Shown here: piece after piece, positions 17,270-26,324 of the stretch
Numbering within the stretch: the stretch's first letter is position 1
Layout: each line of letters begins with the position of its first letter
Assembly: GCF_029167375.1 (NCBI RefSeq)
Contig: NZ_JARFTP010000012.1
Location: 62,001-126,000 of the forward strand
Direction: 5' to 3'
DNA: 64,000 nt
Source: Tsukamurella sp. 8F
GTDB taxonomy: Bacteria > Actinomycetota > Actinomycetes > Mycobacteriales > Mycobacteriaceae
Translations under genes and position numbers: made by a program
The notes under the pieces: model-generated
Seen by the model: the letters and a program-made list of their open reading frames with translations, nothing else
Database searches by the model: none
Told to the model about the DNA's origin: nothing

Positions 17270-17755
17270 GTGAGTGGACCGTATGCGCCCGGGCCCGACC
17301 CGGCCGAAGACCCGACCCGTGAGCACCGCACAGCGGCGTTGCGCCGAGTTCTGTCTCGGGTGCCCGGGCGGCTCCAGCAGTCCGGAAACTCGGCTTTCCT
17401 CGCCCCCGTGGCCCCGACAGCCCCGGGGGAGCGGCGCTTCACCTCCACTCAACACCTCGCCTTCGAGGCCGTCGTCGCGTACGTCGACGGCGAGCTGCGG
17501 ATGAACGCGCACATGCGCGCGGCCACGCACATCGCGGAATGCCCGGTGTGCGCGGCGGAGGTCGACGCGCAGCGCCAGGCCCGCGAGATGCTGCGCGAGT
17601 CCGGCGAGATCAGCGTGCCTCGCCACCTCCTAGGCACGCTGTCGCAGATCCCTACCGCCTTCGACGCCCCCGAATTCCCCGCCTACAGCTCGACGGATGC
17701 GGATACACGGCGCGCCGCGCAGGGGAGGCGAGCCCGCCGCAAGCCGCGTGGGTAG
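17270..17755 (+). CDS. rseA: anti-sigma-E factor RseA
   Basis: 161-residue cytosolic anti-sigma factor of the zinc-binding ZAS type. The motif is H87-x3-C91-x2-C94 (HIAECPVC), which in relatives senses redox state. Residues 62-110 correspond to the sigma-binding helices; there is no membrane segment. The start is GTG. In M. tuberculosis, RseA (Rv1222) binds SigE and is degraded after phosphorylation by PknB; that step is known from the relative and not visible here. htrA follows after nine bases. Confidence 0.92.
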   Translation: MSGPYAPGPDPAEDPTREHRTAALRRVLSRVPGRLQQSGNSAFLAPVAPTAPGERRFTSTQHLAFEAVVAYVDGELRMNAHMRAATHIAECPVCAAEVDAQRQAREMLRESGEISVPRHLLGTLSQIPTAFDAPEFPAYSSTDADTRRAAQGRRARRKPRG

Positions 17756-17764
17756 ATTCGTGGC

Positions 17765-19312
17765 GTGACGTCCGACGCCAACACGCCCGACGGTCCCGCC
17801 GAGCCTTCGCGGGACGTACCGCAGCCGCCGCACTCCGGCGGCGAGAGGGGTCGCGAGGACGAACCACATCCCCGCTTGGCGCCCCGTCCGACCGCGCGCC
17901 CCGGAGTCTCGGAGGGCGAGCACGCCGTGTTCGGGCGTCCGTCGGGTGTTGCGGGCTCCTTCGACGGGCAGGCACCGTCGGTCCCGGACGAGCGGATCGG
18001 TTCCGCGGACCCCGATCCCGTGTTGCGCGAGGCCTTCGCGCGCCCCGAGGGGTCGACAGAGGTGCTGCAGCGCGATCCGTTCGCGATACCGCCCGGCACC
18101 GAGCGGGAGGATGAGGCGCCGTCGGATCCGTGGCGGGACACGGAGTCGTTGGCCGGATTGGGTGACCCCGCCGCTGAGGCGCCGCCGCGGCCCGAGCCCG
18201 GGCCAGGCCCCAAGCTGGGCGTTCGCGAGGTGCTGTTCGGCGAGCGGGTAGCGCCGCGAGCCCTGGCCGCCCTCGCGGGAGTGGCGCTCGTGATCGCGCT
18301 GGTAGGGGCGCTCGTGGGCGGCTTCGTCGGCCGCATCACCGGTACCACGTACGAGCGGTTGACGGATCCGCACGCCGCCCTTGCCCAGGACTCGTCGAAG
18401 ATATCGGACCAGGGCTCTGCCGCGGCCGTCGTCTCGCAGGTCGGCCAGGGCGTCGTGACCATCGATGTGCGGACGCGGACGAGCGGCGGGCTGGGCTCCG
18501 GCTCGGTGATCGATGCGTCTCGCGGCTACATCCTCACCAACAACCACGTCGTGTCCGACGCCGTCGGTAACAACGACGCGAAGACCGAGGTCGTCTTCTG
18601 GAACGGTCGCCGCGTGCCCGCCAAGGTGGTCGGTGCCGATCCGGGCACGGACCTCGCGGTCGTCAAGGTGGATGTGGACGGGCTCCACCAGATCGGTCTC
18701 GGGGACTCCGACCAGCTGGCACCTGGGCAGCCGGTCGTTGCGATCGGTTCGCCGGTCGGACTCGAGCGAACGGTCACCACCGGCGTGGTCTCCGCGACCC
18801 ACCGGGCCATCCAGGAGCCCGCCGACGGCGCAGACGCCCCGGCCGTGCTGGATGCTGTACAGACCGACGCCGCGATCAACCACGGCAACTCCGGCGGGCC
18901 CCTGCTCGATATGAAGGGGCGCCTGGTAGGCGTCAACACGCTGGCCAGCAACGCGGAGTTCGCCGTCGGGCTGAACTTCGCCATCTCGATCAACGTCGCC
19001 AAGCCGATCATCGAGAAGATCATCCGGGGCGAGAAGGTCGTGCACGCGGACCTCGGTGTCAACGGGCGCACCGTGTCGAACGACACGGCGTCGGGCGTTC
19101 GCGTCGAGAACGTCAAGAACGGCGGCGCCGCGGCGCGCGCGGGCATCCGTGAGGGCGATGTCATCACCAAGGTCGGGGATACGGACGTCGCGGACTATGC
19201 CGCGGTGGTGGTCGCGATCCGCGCGGCCGGCGTGGGTAAGCAGGTGCCCGTCACCGTCACGCGCGGCGGCCGGACCACCACCGTGCAGGTGACGCCACAG
19301 GCGGACTCCTGA
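17765..19312 (+). CDS. htrA: membrane-anchored HtrA serine protease
   Basis: 515-residue envelope protease. A long acidic, Pro-rich cytoplasmic part (1-170) precedes one membrane helix (about 172-196). The trypsin-like domain has the triad His261 (TNNHVV), Asp296 (GTDLAVV) and Ser376 (HGNSGGPL). One PDZ domain (about 420-512) ends the protein. It matches Rv1223, which degrades or refolds misfolded envelope proteins and forms part of the SigE response. The start is GTG, nine bases after rseA. Confidence 0.95.
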   Translation: MTSDANTPDGPAEPSRDVPQPPHSGGERGREDEPHPRLAPRPTARPGVSEGEHAVFGRPSGVAGSFDGQAPSVPDERIGSADPDPVLREAFARPEGSTEVLQRDPFAIPPGTEREDEAPSDPWRDTESLAGLGDPAAEAPPRPEPGPGPKLGVREVLFGERVAPRALAALAGVALVIALVGALVGGFVGRITGTTYERLTDPHAALAQDSSKISDQGSAAAVVSQVGQGVVTIDVRTRTSGGLGSGSVIDASRGYILTNNHVVSDAVGNNDAKTEVVFWNGRRVPAKVVGADPGTDLAVVKVDVDGLHQIGLGDSDQLAPGQPVVAIGSPVGLERTVTTGVVSATHRAIQEPADGADAPAVLDAVQTDAAINHGNSGGPLLDMKGRLVGVNTLASNAEFAVGLNFAISINVAKPIIEKIIRGEKVVHADLGVNGRTVSNDTASGVRVENVKNGGAAARAGIREGDVITKVGDTDVADYAAVVVAIRAAGVGKQVPVTVTRGGRTTTVQVTPQADS

Positions 19313-19341
19313 GCGCGGTGCGCGCGGAATAGGATGGCGGG

Positions 19342-19809
19342 GTGTTCAACATCGGCTGGAGCGAGTTCCTCGTGCTCGCTGTCGCGGGGCTCGTGATCCT
19401 CGGTCCGGAGCGCCTCCCGGAGGCGGTGCAGTGGACGATGAACGCGCTGCGCCAGGTCCGGGAGTACGCGACGGGCGCCACGCAGCAGCTGAAGGACGAG
19501 ATGGGCACGGACTTCGAGGAGTTCCGCGAGCCGTTGCAACAGATCCAGAAGCTGCGCGGCATGACGCCGGCCGGCATCGTCACCAAGCATCTGTTCGACG
19601 GGGACGACTCGTTCCTGAGGGGGGACCTGTTCGACGCGTCCCCGACCAAGCCTGCGTCGACGCCCGGGGCTCCCGCAGCCGAAGCCGCCATCGAGGCGCC
19701 CGCGAACGGCGAGGCCGCGGAGTCGTCGGGCCCCGTCCCGACGATGCCCCGCATGTCGCAACCACTGAAGCCCGGTGAGCGGCCTCCCTTCGATCCCGAC
19801 GCGACGTAG
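19342..19809 (+). CDS. tatB: Sec-independent translocase subunit TatB
   Basis: 155-residue TatB. The N-terminal membrane helix with the family pattern ([23 protein letters not shown]) is followed by an amphipathic helix (19-70) and a disordered Pro/Ala-rich C-terminus. It forms the Tat receptor with TatC, which is not in this window. The start is GTG. In M. tuberculosis tatB (Rv1224) also follows htrA. A 13-base inverted repeat links its last codons (19765-19777) with the region after the stop (19832-19844). Confidence 0.93.
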   Translation: MFNIGWSEFLVLAVAGLVILGPERLPEAVQWTMNALRQVREYATGATQQLKDEMGTDFEEFREPLQQIQKLRGMTPAGIVTKHLFDGDDSFLRGDLFDASPTKPASTPGAPAAEAAIEAPANGEAAESSGPVPTMPRMSQPLKPGERPPFDPDAT

Positions 19810-19873
19810 CGCGGGTCTCGGGGTGACCGCCCACCGGGCTTCAGGGTCACATGGATCGGATCAGGTCAGGGGA

Positions 19874-20191
19874 TCAGCGACGGGGGAAGCAGCGGCCGGG
19901 GACCCAGTGGCCCTGGTGCCAGCGACCCGGCTCCCACCAACCCTGGCGGAAGCGTCCGGGCTCCCACCAGCCCTGGTGCCAGCCACGCCAGTCCCAGAAT
20001 CCGGCGTGCCAACGTCCGGGCGTCCACGAGCCGGGGTGCCAGCGCGGTCGCTCGTACCAGCCGCCGACCCAATGGCCGGGTTCGCACCAGCCGCCATGAT
20101 GCGGCGCGGCCTGAGCGACCGCGTCACCGAACACGAAGAACAGGACCGAGAGTCCGATCACTGCCGTAGCGAGGAACAGTATCTTTTTCAT
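19874..20191 (-). CDS. tryptophan-rich secreted protein with WXXGXW repeats
   Basis: 105-residue protein. A clear signal peptide (1-28: MKKILFLATAVIGL and an AQA-A site) is followed by a mature part of about 77 residues containing about 15 Trp, with many Gly, His, Pro and Arg. The mature chain is a run of roughly 10-residue units with the pattern PG-x-W-x-x-G-x-W (WHPGSW, WHAGFW, WHQGWW, WHQGHW), like the WXXGXW repeat known from proteobacterial envelope proteins. A Cys lies near each end of the repeat. Function is unknown. The start MKKI and the AT-rich upstream DNA differ from neighbouring genes, so transfer is possible. It converges on tatB. Confidence 0.75.
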   Translation of the reverse strand: MKKILFLATAVIGLSVLFFVFGDAVAQAAPHHGGWCEPGHWVGGWYERPRWHPGSWTPGRWHAGFWDWRGWHQGWWEPGRFRQGWWEPGRWHQGHWVPGRCFPRR

Positions 20192-20379
20192 GTCCTGGTT
20201 ATAGGGCGTGAAGTGATCGGCGTTACGCAGTTCGGCAGGAAATTCTCAGCGACCTTGTAGACAACGAGAACACCAGTCGGGCATAAATAACCGTCGGTTG
20301 TGAACCGTTTTGGGTACCTAAGGTGCTCCACCTGCGGATATCGCGCATTCGGAGTCGGATTCTCCGGTTAGTGATGCAC

Positions 20380-20393
20380 GAAAATTAATTTTC
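20380..20393. promoter_or_regulatory. AT-rich perfect palindrome after mrp
   Basis: GAAAATTAATTTTC is a perfect 14-base palindrome in an unusually AT-rich 218-base gap (20192-20409) between the Trp-rich secreted protein and mrp. It lies 17 bases beyond the mrp stop. It could be a transcription end signal for mrp or a protein-binding site. No gene is visible in the gap. Confidence 0.45.
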
Positions 20394-20409
20394 ACGAATG
20401 GTGTGAAAA

Positions 20410-21549
20410 CTACAGGTGGCGGGTCGTATCGATGCCGAGTGACATGCCGGCGAGCCCACGCTTGCGGACGGCGAGCTTGTCGGCGATACCCCGTAGCGCC
20501 GAGCCCGTGGGTGAATCCGGTCCGGACAAGACGATCGGGGTGCCGGCATCGCCGGACTCGCGGAGCGTGGGATCCAACGGGATCTGGCCGAGCAGCGGCA
20601 CATCCGAGCCGACCGCGCGGGTGAGCCGGGCAGCGACCTGTTCGCCGCCGCCGGAACCGAACACCTCCATGCGCTCGCCGTCCGGCAGCGCCAGCCACGA
20701 CATGTTCTCGACCACGCCGCATACCCGCTGCCGGGTCTGCAGAGCGATCGCGCCGGCTCGCTCCGCGACCTCGGCCGCGGCAGTCTGCGGGGTCGTCACG
20801 ACCAGGATCTCTGCCCCTGGGATCAGCTGCGCGATGGAGATGGCCACGTCGCCCGTGCCGGGCGGCAGGTCGAGCAGCAGAACGTCGAGATCGCCCCAGA
20901 ACACGTCGGCGAGGAACTGCTGGAGTGCGCGGTGCAGCATGGGCCCACGCCAGACGACCGGCGTGTTGCCGGACGTGAACATGGCGATCGAGATCACCTT
21001 CACACCGTGCGCGATGGGCGGCATGATCATGCTGTCCACCTGCGTGGGCTTGGCCTCGGTGCCCATCATGCGTGGCACGGAGTGGCCGTAGATATCGGCA
21101 TCGAGCACGCCCACCTTCAGTCCGCGATCGGCGAGCGCCGCGGCGAGGTTGACCGTGACCGACGACTTGCCGACGCCGCCCTTCCCGGAGGCGACGGCAT
21201 ATACACGCGTGAGGCTGCCGGGCTGTGCGAACGGGATGACCGGGTCGGCGTTGTCGCCGCGCAGCGAGCGGCGCAGCGCCGTGCGTTGCTCGTCGTCCAT
21301 CACGTCCAGCTCCACGCGCACCGCACCCGCGCCGGGCACATCGGCGACGGCCTTCGTCACGCGCTGGGTGATCTCCGTCCGCAGCGGACAGCCCGCGGTG
21401 GTGAGGTAGATCCCGACGTCGATCGAAGTGTCGTCGTTGATCTCGATCGACTTGATCATGCCGAGCTCGGTGATCGGCTTGCCGATCTCCGGGTCGTCGA
21501 CGGCCGCCAGGGCCGTCCGGATCGCCTCTTCAGATGCCGCGCTAGTCAT
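20410..21549 (-). CDS. mrp: Mrp/ApbC-type iron-sulfur cluster carrier ATPase
   Basis: 379-residue P-loop protein. An N-terminal MIP18/DUF59 domain (1-90) is followed by the ParA-like ATPase domain with the deviant Walker A motif GKGGVGKSS at about 121-129, Walker B in LLLDLPPGTGD, and VVTTPQ. Relatives bind and deliver 4Fe-4S clusters. It is the Rv1229c homologue and sits next to the transglycosylase as in M. tuberculosis. The CxxC sometimes seen near the C-terminus is not evident. Confidence 0.93.
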   Translation of the reverse strand: MTSAASEEAIRTALAAVDDPEIGKPITELGMIKSIEINDDTSIDVGIYLTTAGCPLRTEITQRVTKAVADVPGAGAVRVELDVMDDEQRTALRRSLRGDNADPVIPFAQPGSLTRVYAVASGKGGVGKSSVTVNLAAALADRGLKVGVLDADIYGHSVPRMMGTEAKPTQVDSMIMPPIAHGVKVISIAMFTSGNTPVVWRGPMLHRALQQFLADVFWGDLDVLLLDLPPGTGDVAISIAQLIPGAEILVVTTPQTAAAEVAERAGAIALQTRQRVCGVVENMSWLALPDGERMEVFGSGGGEQVAARLTRAVGSDVPLLGQIPLDPTLRESGDAGTPIVLSGPDSPTGSALRGIADKLAVRKRGLAGMSLGIDTTRHL

Positions 21550-21603
21550 GGTTCTTCCATGCTATCGCCGGCGCCACTGCCGCCTACGGTCGGTGCCGGG
21601 CCG

Positions 21604-23532
21604 TCACCGGGGACGCGGCGTGGTGGTCGTGGGCGCCGCGGGCGCGTGGGCGGGCTTGGGATGCCGCGTAGTCGGCGCACGCGGCGCGGGCGTGGTGGTC
21701 GTCGCCGCCCCCGGCGCCGGTGGGTTTCCGGCGCGCGAGGGGCGCACGGGCAGACCGGGTGCGCCCGGAACGCTCGGACGCGGGGTGCCGGGCCGGGCGC
21801 TCGGGGCGCCGGGCAGGCCCGGGGTGGTCAGGCCGCCGCCCGGCTGGGGCACGGGGATCGCACCCGGCATGGGCCCTCCGATCGGCGCGGGATCGTCGCC
21901 CGACGACGGCGCCGCGCTCATCCCGGGTGGGCACGTGAACACCGTCGAGGGTGCTGCGGAGCCGCTCGCGCCCGGCGCAGCGGCCTGCTGCGAGGCTCCT
22001 CCCGGCTGCGTCGTGGTCGTCGCCGCAGCGGAGGCCGACGGCGCGCCGGGGCGGCCCGTGGTGGTGGTCGCGGCGCCCGAAGCTCCCGGTGCCGCGGGTT
22101 CCGTGGAGACCTGCGTCGGGCAGCTGACGATCACGACGGTGTGCGCGCGGGGCTTCGGCGGCGCCGGTGGCGGCTTGGGTGGCGCCGGGATCGGATGCGT
22201 CATCTCGGGGATGCCGCCCACCGGGATCGCGCGGTCGCGGTACGCCGCCGCCCACGCGACGACGTTGTCGACGTACTCCTCGGAGTTGTTGTAGGCGAAG
22301 ACCGCCTTGCGCTCCTGTGCCGTGTCGGTGAGGTCGCTCGCGCTGGCGCAGAGGTAGCGACCGGCGGCGTAGGCGGCGTCGTAGAGGTTGTTGATGTCGG
22401 CGACACCGTCGCCGTTGCCGTCGGCGCCGAAGAGGCTCCACGTCGACGGCAGGAACTGCATCGGGCCGAGCGCACGCGCATAGGTCGTGGAGCTGCCGGA
22501 CTGGGACGCGACGATGACCTCGTTGCCGGCGAGCGTCCCGTCGAGGGTGGGGCCCTGGATGTCGGTGATGGTCCGGCCGGCCTTGTCGGCGTTGCCGCCG
22601 TCCGCGTGACCGGACTCGATCCGCCCGATCGCAGCGACCAGGTACCAGGGCAGCTTGCAACCGGGGGAGTCCGAGGCCAAGAGGCGCTGAGCGTTCTGGT
22701 AGGCGCGGTACGCGATACCGGGGATACCGAGTGGTCCCGCCGGCAGCTTCACCGCCGACGGCGACAGCGGCGCGGTCGTGCGACCGCCGGGAATCTCGGT
22801 TCCGGAACCGAGACCGCCCGCCGAGGCGGCAGGCGTGAGTGCGCCCATACCCGGCGCGGCCTGGGCGAGCAGAGCGGGTCCGGGATCCGTCGCCGCGGGG
22901 TCGCGCTGCTCGGCCGCTAGGCGGATCGGCGAATCGCTGCAGGACAACAGCAGAGTGAGGGCCGTGAGCGCGCCGGCGCCGGCGAGGGCGGTGGTCCGGG
23001 GACCCGGGCGCCGCGTGGGCAGTGCCGGGCGCAGCCGACCGGAGGCGCGGAACCGCGAGGTGGAGCCGGTGGCGCGGGGCCTGGGTTCGTGCGACGGGGG
23101 AGCGTGCAGCGCCGGCGCGCGCAACCGTCGCCTGCGGGGCGCCCGAGGCTCTGCAGGCAGAGTATCGATCGCCTCGGGCGGGGCCGCCTCCTGCGGGTCC
23201 GTCGTCTCCTGCGGGTCCGTCGTCGAAGTGTCCGTCCCAGACCGGACGTCTGCTCCCGGGAACAGCTCCTCGGTCGAGGTCTCGTCCGAGGCCGGGCCCG
23301 GTGCAGGAACGATCTCGACGGTCGGTGAATCCGCTGGTGACGAGCCTGCCGACGATGCTTCCGTGAACGGTGCGGAGTCGGCGAACAGCGTCGCGTCTGC
23401 CGGCTGTGCGGAGTCCGTGGCCGAGATGTCGGTTTCCGCAGGTGTCGTAGAAGAACAGGAATCCGTCGCTGGTGAGGGGGGCGTCGGCGGTGCCGTCGGG
23501 GGCCCAGGTCTGGGCACGCGGCGTCGCGGCAT
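21604..23532 (-). CDS. lytic murein transglycosylase (Rv1230c-like)
   Basis: 642-residue envelope protein. The N-terminal 180 residues are disordered and rich in Pro, Thr and Arg. A membrane segment (about 181-199) ends in LLLSCSD, which resembles a lipobox, although its distance from the start makes a plain membrane anchor more likely. The transglycosylase domain (about 265-450) has the catalytic Glu306 (AIGRIESGHA) and GPMQFLPSTW typical of MltB-type enzymes. The C-terminal 180 residues are Pro/Thr/Ala low-complexity. A strong GGAGGTGA ribosome site precedes the ATG. Located beside mrp, as in M. tuberculosis. Confidence 0.88.
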   Translation of the reverse strand: MPRRRVPRPGPPTAPPTPPSPATDSCSSTTPAETDISATDSAQPADATLFADSAPFTEASSAGSSPADSPTVEIVPAPGPASDETSTEELFPGADVRSGTDTSTTDPQETTDPQEAAPPEAIDTLPAEPRAPRRRRLRAPALHAPPSHEPRPRATGSTSRFRASGRLRPALPTRRPGPRTTALAGAGALTALTLLLSCSDSPIRLAAEQRDPAATDPGPALLAQAAPGMGALTPAASAGGLGSGTEIPGGRTTAPLSPSAVKLPAGPLGIPGIAYRAYQNAQRLLASDSPGCKLPWYLVAAIGRIESGHADGGNADKAGRTITDIQGPTLDGTLAGNEVIVASQSGSSTTYARALGPMQFLPSTWSLFGADGNGDGVADINNLYDAAYAAGRYLCASASDLTDTAQERKAVFAYNNSEEYVDNVVAWAAAYRDRAIPVGGIPEMTHPIPAPPKPPPAPPKPRAHTVVIVSCPTQVSTEPAAPGASGAATTTTGRPGAPSASAAATTTTQPGGASQQAAAPGASGSAAPSTVFTCPPGMSAAPSSGDDPAPIGGPMPGAIPVPQPGGGLTTPGLPGAPSARPGTPRPSVPGAPGLPVRPSRAGNPPAPGAATTTTPAPRAPTTRHPKPAHAPAAPTTTTPRPR

Positions 23533-23582
23533 CGTCGGTCACCTCCTCCTGCACGGCTGTATGCACACGGGCGTGAGACAGG

Positions 23583-24509
23583 TTACATATCGTGAACGGA
23601 GTGTGTGTAGCTTCCGCCAAAACATCTAGACAGCGTGTATTCGGCGATCGGCGTACGGAATCGTCCGGCCGGCCTGTGCGCATGCTGTGATCCGCCGCGC
23701 GCTGCTCGCCCCGACGCTCCCCGATCGCGGAGAAGCGCATCGAGCATCGGGCGTGTCGTAGCGACGTACTCGCGGCTGCCGAACACCACGGAGCGCGCGT
23801 CCCCCACCACACCACGCACAACGGTGTGGGCGACGTCTTCGAATCGTCGGCCCAGTTCGGGAAAGTAGGTGTCGTTGTCGTTGCCGACGTCGCGTGCCTC
23901 GATCCAGATCCGTTGTCCGGCGACCTCATACGGGAAGCGACGGATCTTGAGCCGCCGATGGGGATCGTCGATGGCCGACTCGACATGGTGCAGCATCGAG
24001 CTTCGATTGTGCCCCACGCCAAGCAGCAGGATCTTGGCATCGAGCTCTACCAGACGCGCGAAAGGCGATGCCGCACCGAGTGCGAACGCCAGTGGCTGGC
24101 CTTCGCATATGACGTCCGCGTGGCGGCCGATCGCCGCCACCGATGCCTGCGGGTGAGGACTGCGCCGCCTGCCGGGCCTGGCCAGCACCGCTCGTGGAAC
24201 GGCGCCCATCTCGGTCGCAGTGACGTCCGCGTCGAACAACGGGACCGCGTCACGGGCGGCGAGTACGTCGGGCGTGGTGTCACCGGCGGCGCGATCCGGG
24301 CAGGGGTCCGTAACGGTGCCGCTATAGGCAGGGACGACCACTGTGCCTTCCGGGCCCACGGCGGTCAACAGCGCGTCCACCACCGTGTCCGCGCCGCCGT
24401 CGACGGTTCCGAGGCTGGACAGGGAGGAGTGGACGAGGACGGAGTCGCCGTGGGTCACGCCTGCGGCGCGGAGGTCGGCGGCGATCGCCGGAGCGGTCGA
24501 TGGAGCCAT
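23583..24509 (-). CDS. AAC(3)-family N-acetyltransferase
   Basis: 308-residue protein of the aminoglycoside 3-N-acetyltransferase family. Recognisable parts are VLVHSSLSSLG at the start, GTVVVPAYSGT, and LLLGVGHNRSSMLHHVE, which carries the catalytic-region His. Many chromosomal members have other amine substrates, so aminoglycoside resistance should not be assumed. The C-terminus extends about 40 residues past the usual end and is Arg/His-rich. The ATG at 24509 with a GGGGAA site follows the thiolase stop by 22 bases, so the two are probably one transcript. Confidence 0.82.
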   Translation of the reverse strand: MAPSTAPAIAADLRAAGVTHGDSVLVHSSLSSLGTVDGGADTVVDALLTAVGPEGTVVVPAYSGTVTDPCPDRAAGDTTPDVLAARDAVPLFDADVTATEMGAVPRAVLARPGRRRSPHPQASVAAIGRHADVICEGQPLAFALGAASPFARLVELDAKILLLGVGHNRSSMLHHVESAIDDPHRRLKIRRFPYEVAGQRIWIEARDVGNDNDTYFPELGRRFEDVAHTVVRGVVGDARSVVFGSREYVATTRPMLDALLRDRGASGRAARGGSQHAHRPAGRFRTPIAEYTLSRCFGGSYTHSVHDM

Positions 24510-24531
24510 GCGATTTCCCCAGTCGAACGGG

Positions 24532-25737
24532 TCAGGCCCGCTCGAATACCGCGGCGATGCCCTGGCCGCCGCCGATGCACATGGTCTCGAGTCCGTAGCG
24601 CGTCTCGCGGCGATCCATCTCATGCAGCAGTGTCGCGAGGATGCGTGCCCCCGTCGCGCCGACGGGATGCCCGAGCGAGATGCCGGAGCCGTTCGGGTTC
24701 AGACGGTCGTCGTCGGCGGATAGTCGCCACGCCTTCAACACCGCGAGAGCCTGCGCCGCGAAAGCCTCGTTGAGCTCGATGACGCCCATATCGGCGAGTG
24801 TCAATCCTGCACGGCCCAAAGCCTTCTCGGTAGCCGGCACGGGGCCGATACCCATCGCCGCCGGGGCGACTCCAGACACCGCCCACGAACGCAGAACGGC
24901 GAGAGGTCGCAGGCCCAGCTTCTCCGCCAACTCGGGTGTCGTTACCACGGCGGCGGCGGCTCCGTCGTTCTGTCCGCTCGAATTACCTGCCGTGACAGTC
25001 GATTCCGGATCCAACTTCGCGCGGATGGGCCGGAGCCCTGCGAGCGTCTCGACGGTGGTGTCGGCGCGCGGGTGCTCGTCGGTGTCAACGACGGTGTCGC
25101 CTTTGCGGCCGGGCACGGTCACGGGCACGATCTCGTCGGCGAACCGCCCCGCCCGATGTGCTTCGACGGCGCGCTGATGCGACGTGACGGACAACTGGTC
25201 CTGAGCCTCGCGTGTGATGCCGTACTCGGCTCGTAGGTTCTCGGCGGTCTCGATCATGCCGCCGGGTACGGGAAAGTTCTCGCCCCCGGCGGTGACGCGC
25301 GCCCGAGCGAGGCGGTCGTCGAGGCCCACCGACGGCGCCTTGACGCCGAAACGGATCCTGTCCGTGTAGAACTCGGTGCGGCTCATCGACTCCGCGCCGC
25401 CCGCGACCAGCAGATCGGCGACCCCGGTCTGCACCTGCATGGCCGCGAGAGTGATCGCCTGCAGGCCTGCTCCGCAACGGCGATCGACCTGCATGCCCGG
25501 AACCTCGATGCCATAACCCGCGTCCAGCGCTGCGACGCGGCCGAGCGCGGGCGCCTCCCCGTTGGGTGATGCCTGACCAAGGATCACGTCCTCGACGCGC
25601 GCCGGGTCCAAGCCTGTGCGCTCGACGATCGCGCGCAGTACGTCGGCGGCGAGCTTCTGTACCGGAACGGAGGCGAACACGCCGCCGAACCTGCCGACCG
25701 GGGTGCGCAGCGGGGAACAGATGACGGCGTCGGGCAT
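24532..25737 (-). CDS. acetyl-CoA acetyltransferase (thiolase)
   Basis: 401-residue thiolase II. The acylated nucleophile is Cys88 (DRRCGAGLQA). His357 (GHPVGATGAR) and Cys387 (MCIGGGQG) complete the active site. It condenses or cleaves acyl-CoA in fatty-acid or ketone metabolism. The segment before Cys88 reads RR instead of the usual NG or GG. A GGAG ribosome site precedes the ATG. An AAC(3)-like gene follows on the same strand. Confidence 0.93.
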   Translation of the reverse strand: MPDAVICSPLRTPVGRFGGVFASVPVQKLAADVLRAIVERTGLDPARVEDVILGQASPNGEAPALGRVAALDAGYGIEVPGMQVDRRCGAGLQAITLAAMQVQTGVADLLVAGGAESMSRTEFYTDRIRFGVKAPSVGLDDRLARARVTAGGENFPVPGGMIETAENLRAEYGITREAQDQLSVTSHQRAVEAHRAGRFADEIVPVTVPGRKGDTVVDTDEHPRADTTVETLAGLRPIRAKLDPESTVTAGNSSGQNDGAAAAVVTTPELAEKLGLRPLAVLRSWAVSGVAPAAMGIGPVPATEKALGRAGLTLADMGVIELNEAFAAQALAVLKAWRLSADDDRLNPNGSGISLGHPVGATGARILATLLHEMDRRETRYGLETMCIGGGQGIAAVFERA

Positions 25738-25812
25738 GTGGACTCCTTCGAGCGAGGTGTGGCGTCCCTCGCATCATCACAGACCCCGCAGGACCGCCCC
25801 CGTCCGAGTCGA

Positions 25813-26169
25813 CTACAGAGCGGGTTCGGAGCTCATGACGGCGCCGCCCGGCGCCAGGATCGTGAGCCCGTCGGCGTATACGTCGTACTCGTATCCGTTG
25901 TTGATCGCGTAGTAGACGGTGCCGCGCGGGGTGCTGCGACTGTAGGCGGGCAGGTCGATGGTGTTGCCGTTGCTCTTGGCCATGCCGTGGTACCGCAGCC
26001 GACCGTCGCCTTGGTACTGGCAGATCGCGATGCCGGACGACGCGGTGTCGATCCCGCGGATCAGGGCCTGCCCCGCGTCGCAGGTGGGGCGAGCGGCCGC
26101 GGTTCCGGTGCCGATGGTGAGCGTGGCGGCCGCGGCGACCAGGCCGGCGGCGACGAGGCGTGTCTTCAT
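25813..26169 (-). CDS. small secreted protein of unknown function
   Basis: 118-residue exported protein. The signal peptide (1-27) ends at ARP after a hydrophobic, Ala-rich core. The mature part has two Cys residues, near CDAGQ and ICQYQ, likely disulfide-bonded, and a Tyr/Gly-rich C-terminal half (TVYYAINNGYEYDVYADG). A GAAGGAG ribosome site is present. I do not recognise the family; similar short secreted proteins are common in mycolic-acid actinobacteria. Confidence 0.7.
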   Translation of the reverse strand: MKTRLVAAGLVAAAATLTIGTGTAAARPTCDAGQALIRGIDTASSGIAICQYQGDGRLRYHGMAKSNGNTIDLPAYSRSTPRGTVYYAINNGYEYDVYADGLTILAPGGAVMSSEPAL

Positions 26170-26324
26170 GCTGCTCCTTCTCGGGCTACGGGGTGTACCG
26201 GCCGACGGTAGATCCGCGCCCTTGGCCGTGGCTTGGGGTGCAGTTGCCGCCGCTCCGGTTCACGGCGTCGGGGACGTGGCATCGCCTCCACTCGCTGCCT
26301 GGACACGCCGAGAGCCGGCCAGCG

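Noticed and set aside
21584-24040. Very long minus-strand frame of over 800 codons across the transglycosylase and AAC(3) genes
   Set aside because: Arg/Pro-rich translation without domains. It is the other-frame shadow of the two real genes, caused by high GC.
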